DNA of 6,615 bases from NCBI GenBank assembly GCA_008081305.1, contig VMCP01000240.1, positions 1-6,615 of the forward strand, in the 5' to 3' direction. This stretch comes from Bacteroidota bacterium (GTDB lineage Bacteria > Bacteroidota > Bacteroidia > NS11-12g > UBA955). Of this stretch, positions 6,427 to 6,615 are shown piece by piece; the first letter of the stretch is position 1; every line of letters starts with the position of its first letter. Made by a program: the position numbers and the translations under genes. Under the pieces are notes generated by a model. The model saw only the letters and a program-made list of their open reading frames with translations, was not told the origin of the DNA and searched no databases.

Positions 6427-6615
6427 ATGCAAAGGATGATTACAACCCTGAGTGCGCTCGGGGTTTTTTTATTTACAACCCTGCTTAATGGGCAGGCTCA
6501 ATCAAAAGCCTACATGCAGTATCAACAGCAGGTAGATGAAATATTTACTGAGTCGGGGACAAAAGGACAGGCGGAGGCCAGAGGAGGGGAGGGGGGAAAA
6601 GAGAGGGGGGCGAGA
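6427..6615 (+). CDS. 5' part of a secreted protein gene, cut by the window end
   Basis: An open frame of 63 codons runs off the window. It begins with a convincing Sec signal peptide: MQRMITT, a hydrophobic core with LGVFLFTTLL, then NGQA-Q as the cleavage region near residues 24-25. The following part, SKAYMQYQQQVDEIFTESG, looks like normal mature protein. ESGTKG recalls a region found soon after the signal peptide of many Bacteroidota secreted proteins, where a KGYKQFKRWE-like run would follow, but here the frame turns into Gly, Glu, Lys and Arg residues encoded by T-free G-rich DNA, so residues after about 46 are suspect. The start could also be the ATG at 6436 (residue 4). Neither start has a Shine-Dalgarno. 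A strong intrinsic terminator lies within codons 6-15. The function is unknown because too little is present. Confidence 0.55.
   Translation, partial: MQRMITTLSALGVFLFTTLLNGQAQSKAYMQYQQQVDEIFTESGTKGQAEARGGEGGKERGAR
6444..6470 (+). terminator. Intrinsic terminator hairpin inside signal-peptide codons
   Basis: AACCCTGAG (6444-6452), loop TGCG (6453-6456) and CTCGGGGTT (6457-6465) form an unbroken 9-bp stem with one G-U pair, and a run of seven T (6464-6470) follows at once. It lies 26 bases after the stop of the small basic protein gene, a usual distance for that gene's terminator, yet it also lies inside the open frame starting at 6427. It could end transcription of the small gene, act as an attenuator for the secreted-protein gene, or both. 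Confidence 0.7.
6554..6615. other. T-free, G-rich window end, possibly a sequencing or assembly artefact
   Basis: From 6554 to the last base there is not one T, and the last 45 bases are mostly G and A with several runs of four to six G. This is unlike the rest of the window, where the plus strand is balanced and AT-rich. The encoded residues are a low-complexity mix of Gly, Glu, Lys, Arg and Ala. Position at the very end of the window and abrupt onset suggest low-quality read ends rather than biology, but a real purine tract cannot be excluded. Confidence 0.5.

Overview
The window looks like a piece of a Bacteroidota genome, most likely a Flavobacteriia-type organism. The evidence is moderately AT-rich DNA, signal peptides that end in a small residue followed by Gln, start codons without Shine-Dalgarno sequences, several copies of the Bacteroidota -7 promoter element TAnnTTTG, and a short stretch resembling the tail of a type IX secretion (T9SS) sorting domain. 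This lineage call is inference from sequence style, not from a marker gene.

Layout. Positions 1-119 hold no intact gene but contain what looks like a broken T9SS C-terminal tail on the minus strand. From 120 to 6122 three minus-strand genes lie head to tail, transcribed right to left: a DASS/SLC13-type sodium-coupled anion transporter (4713-6122), a large secreted Asp-box (BNR/sortilin-like) beta-propeller protein (1473-4688), and a secreted PhoD-like metallophosphatase (120-1421). The gaps of 24 and 51 bp allow one operon, although the propeller gene has its own -7-like box. After a 112-bp divergent intergenic region come two plus-strand genes: a 60-residue, very basic, helical protein of unknown function (6235-6417) and, 9 bp later, the beginning of a secreted protein cut by the window end (from 6427).

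How they may work together. The transporter takes up an anion (dicarboxylate, sulfate or a similar ion) across the inner membrane. The phosphatase is exported and would release phosphate or hydrolyse phosphodiesters outside the cytoplasm. The propeller protein is exported and probably binds or processes a polymer or protein. A shared role in nutrient scavenging is plausible but not shown by the sequence.

The most interesting signals are regulatory. (1) A textbook intrinsic terminator, with a 9-bp stem, 4-base loop and 7 T, lies inside the signal-peptide codons of the gene starting at 6427. (2) Perfect TAnnTTTG boxes end only 3-6 bases before the ATG of three of the five genes, which predicts leaderless or nearly leaderless mRNAs. 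(3) An orphan T9SS-like tail lies downstream of the phosphatase. The last 62 bases contain no T, are extremely G-rich and may be a contig-end artefact.
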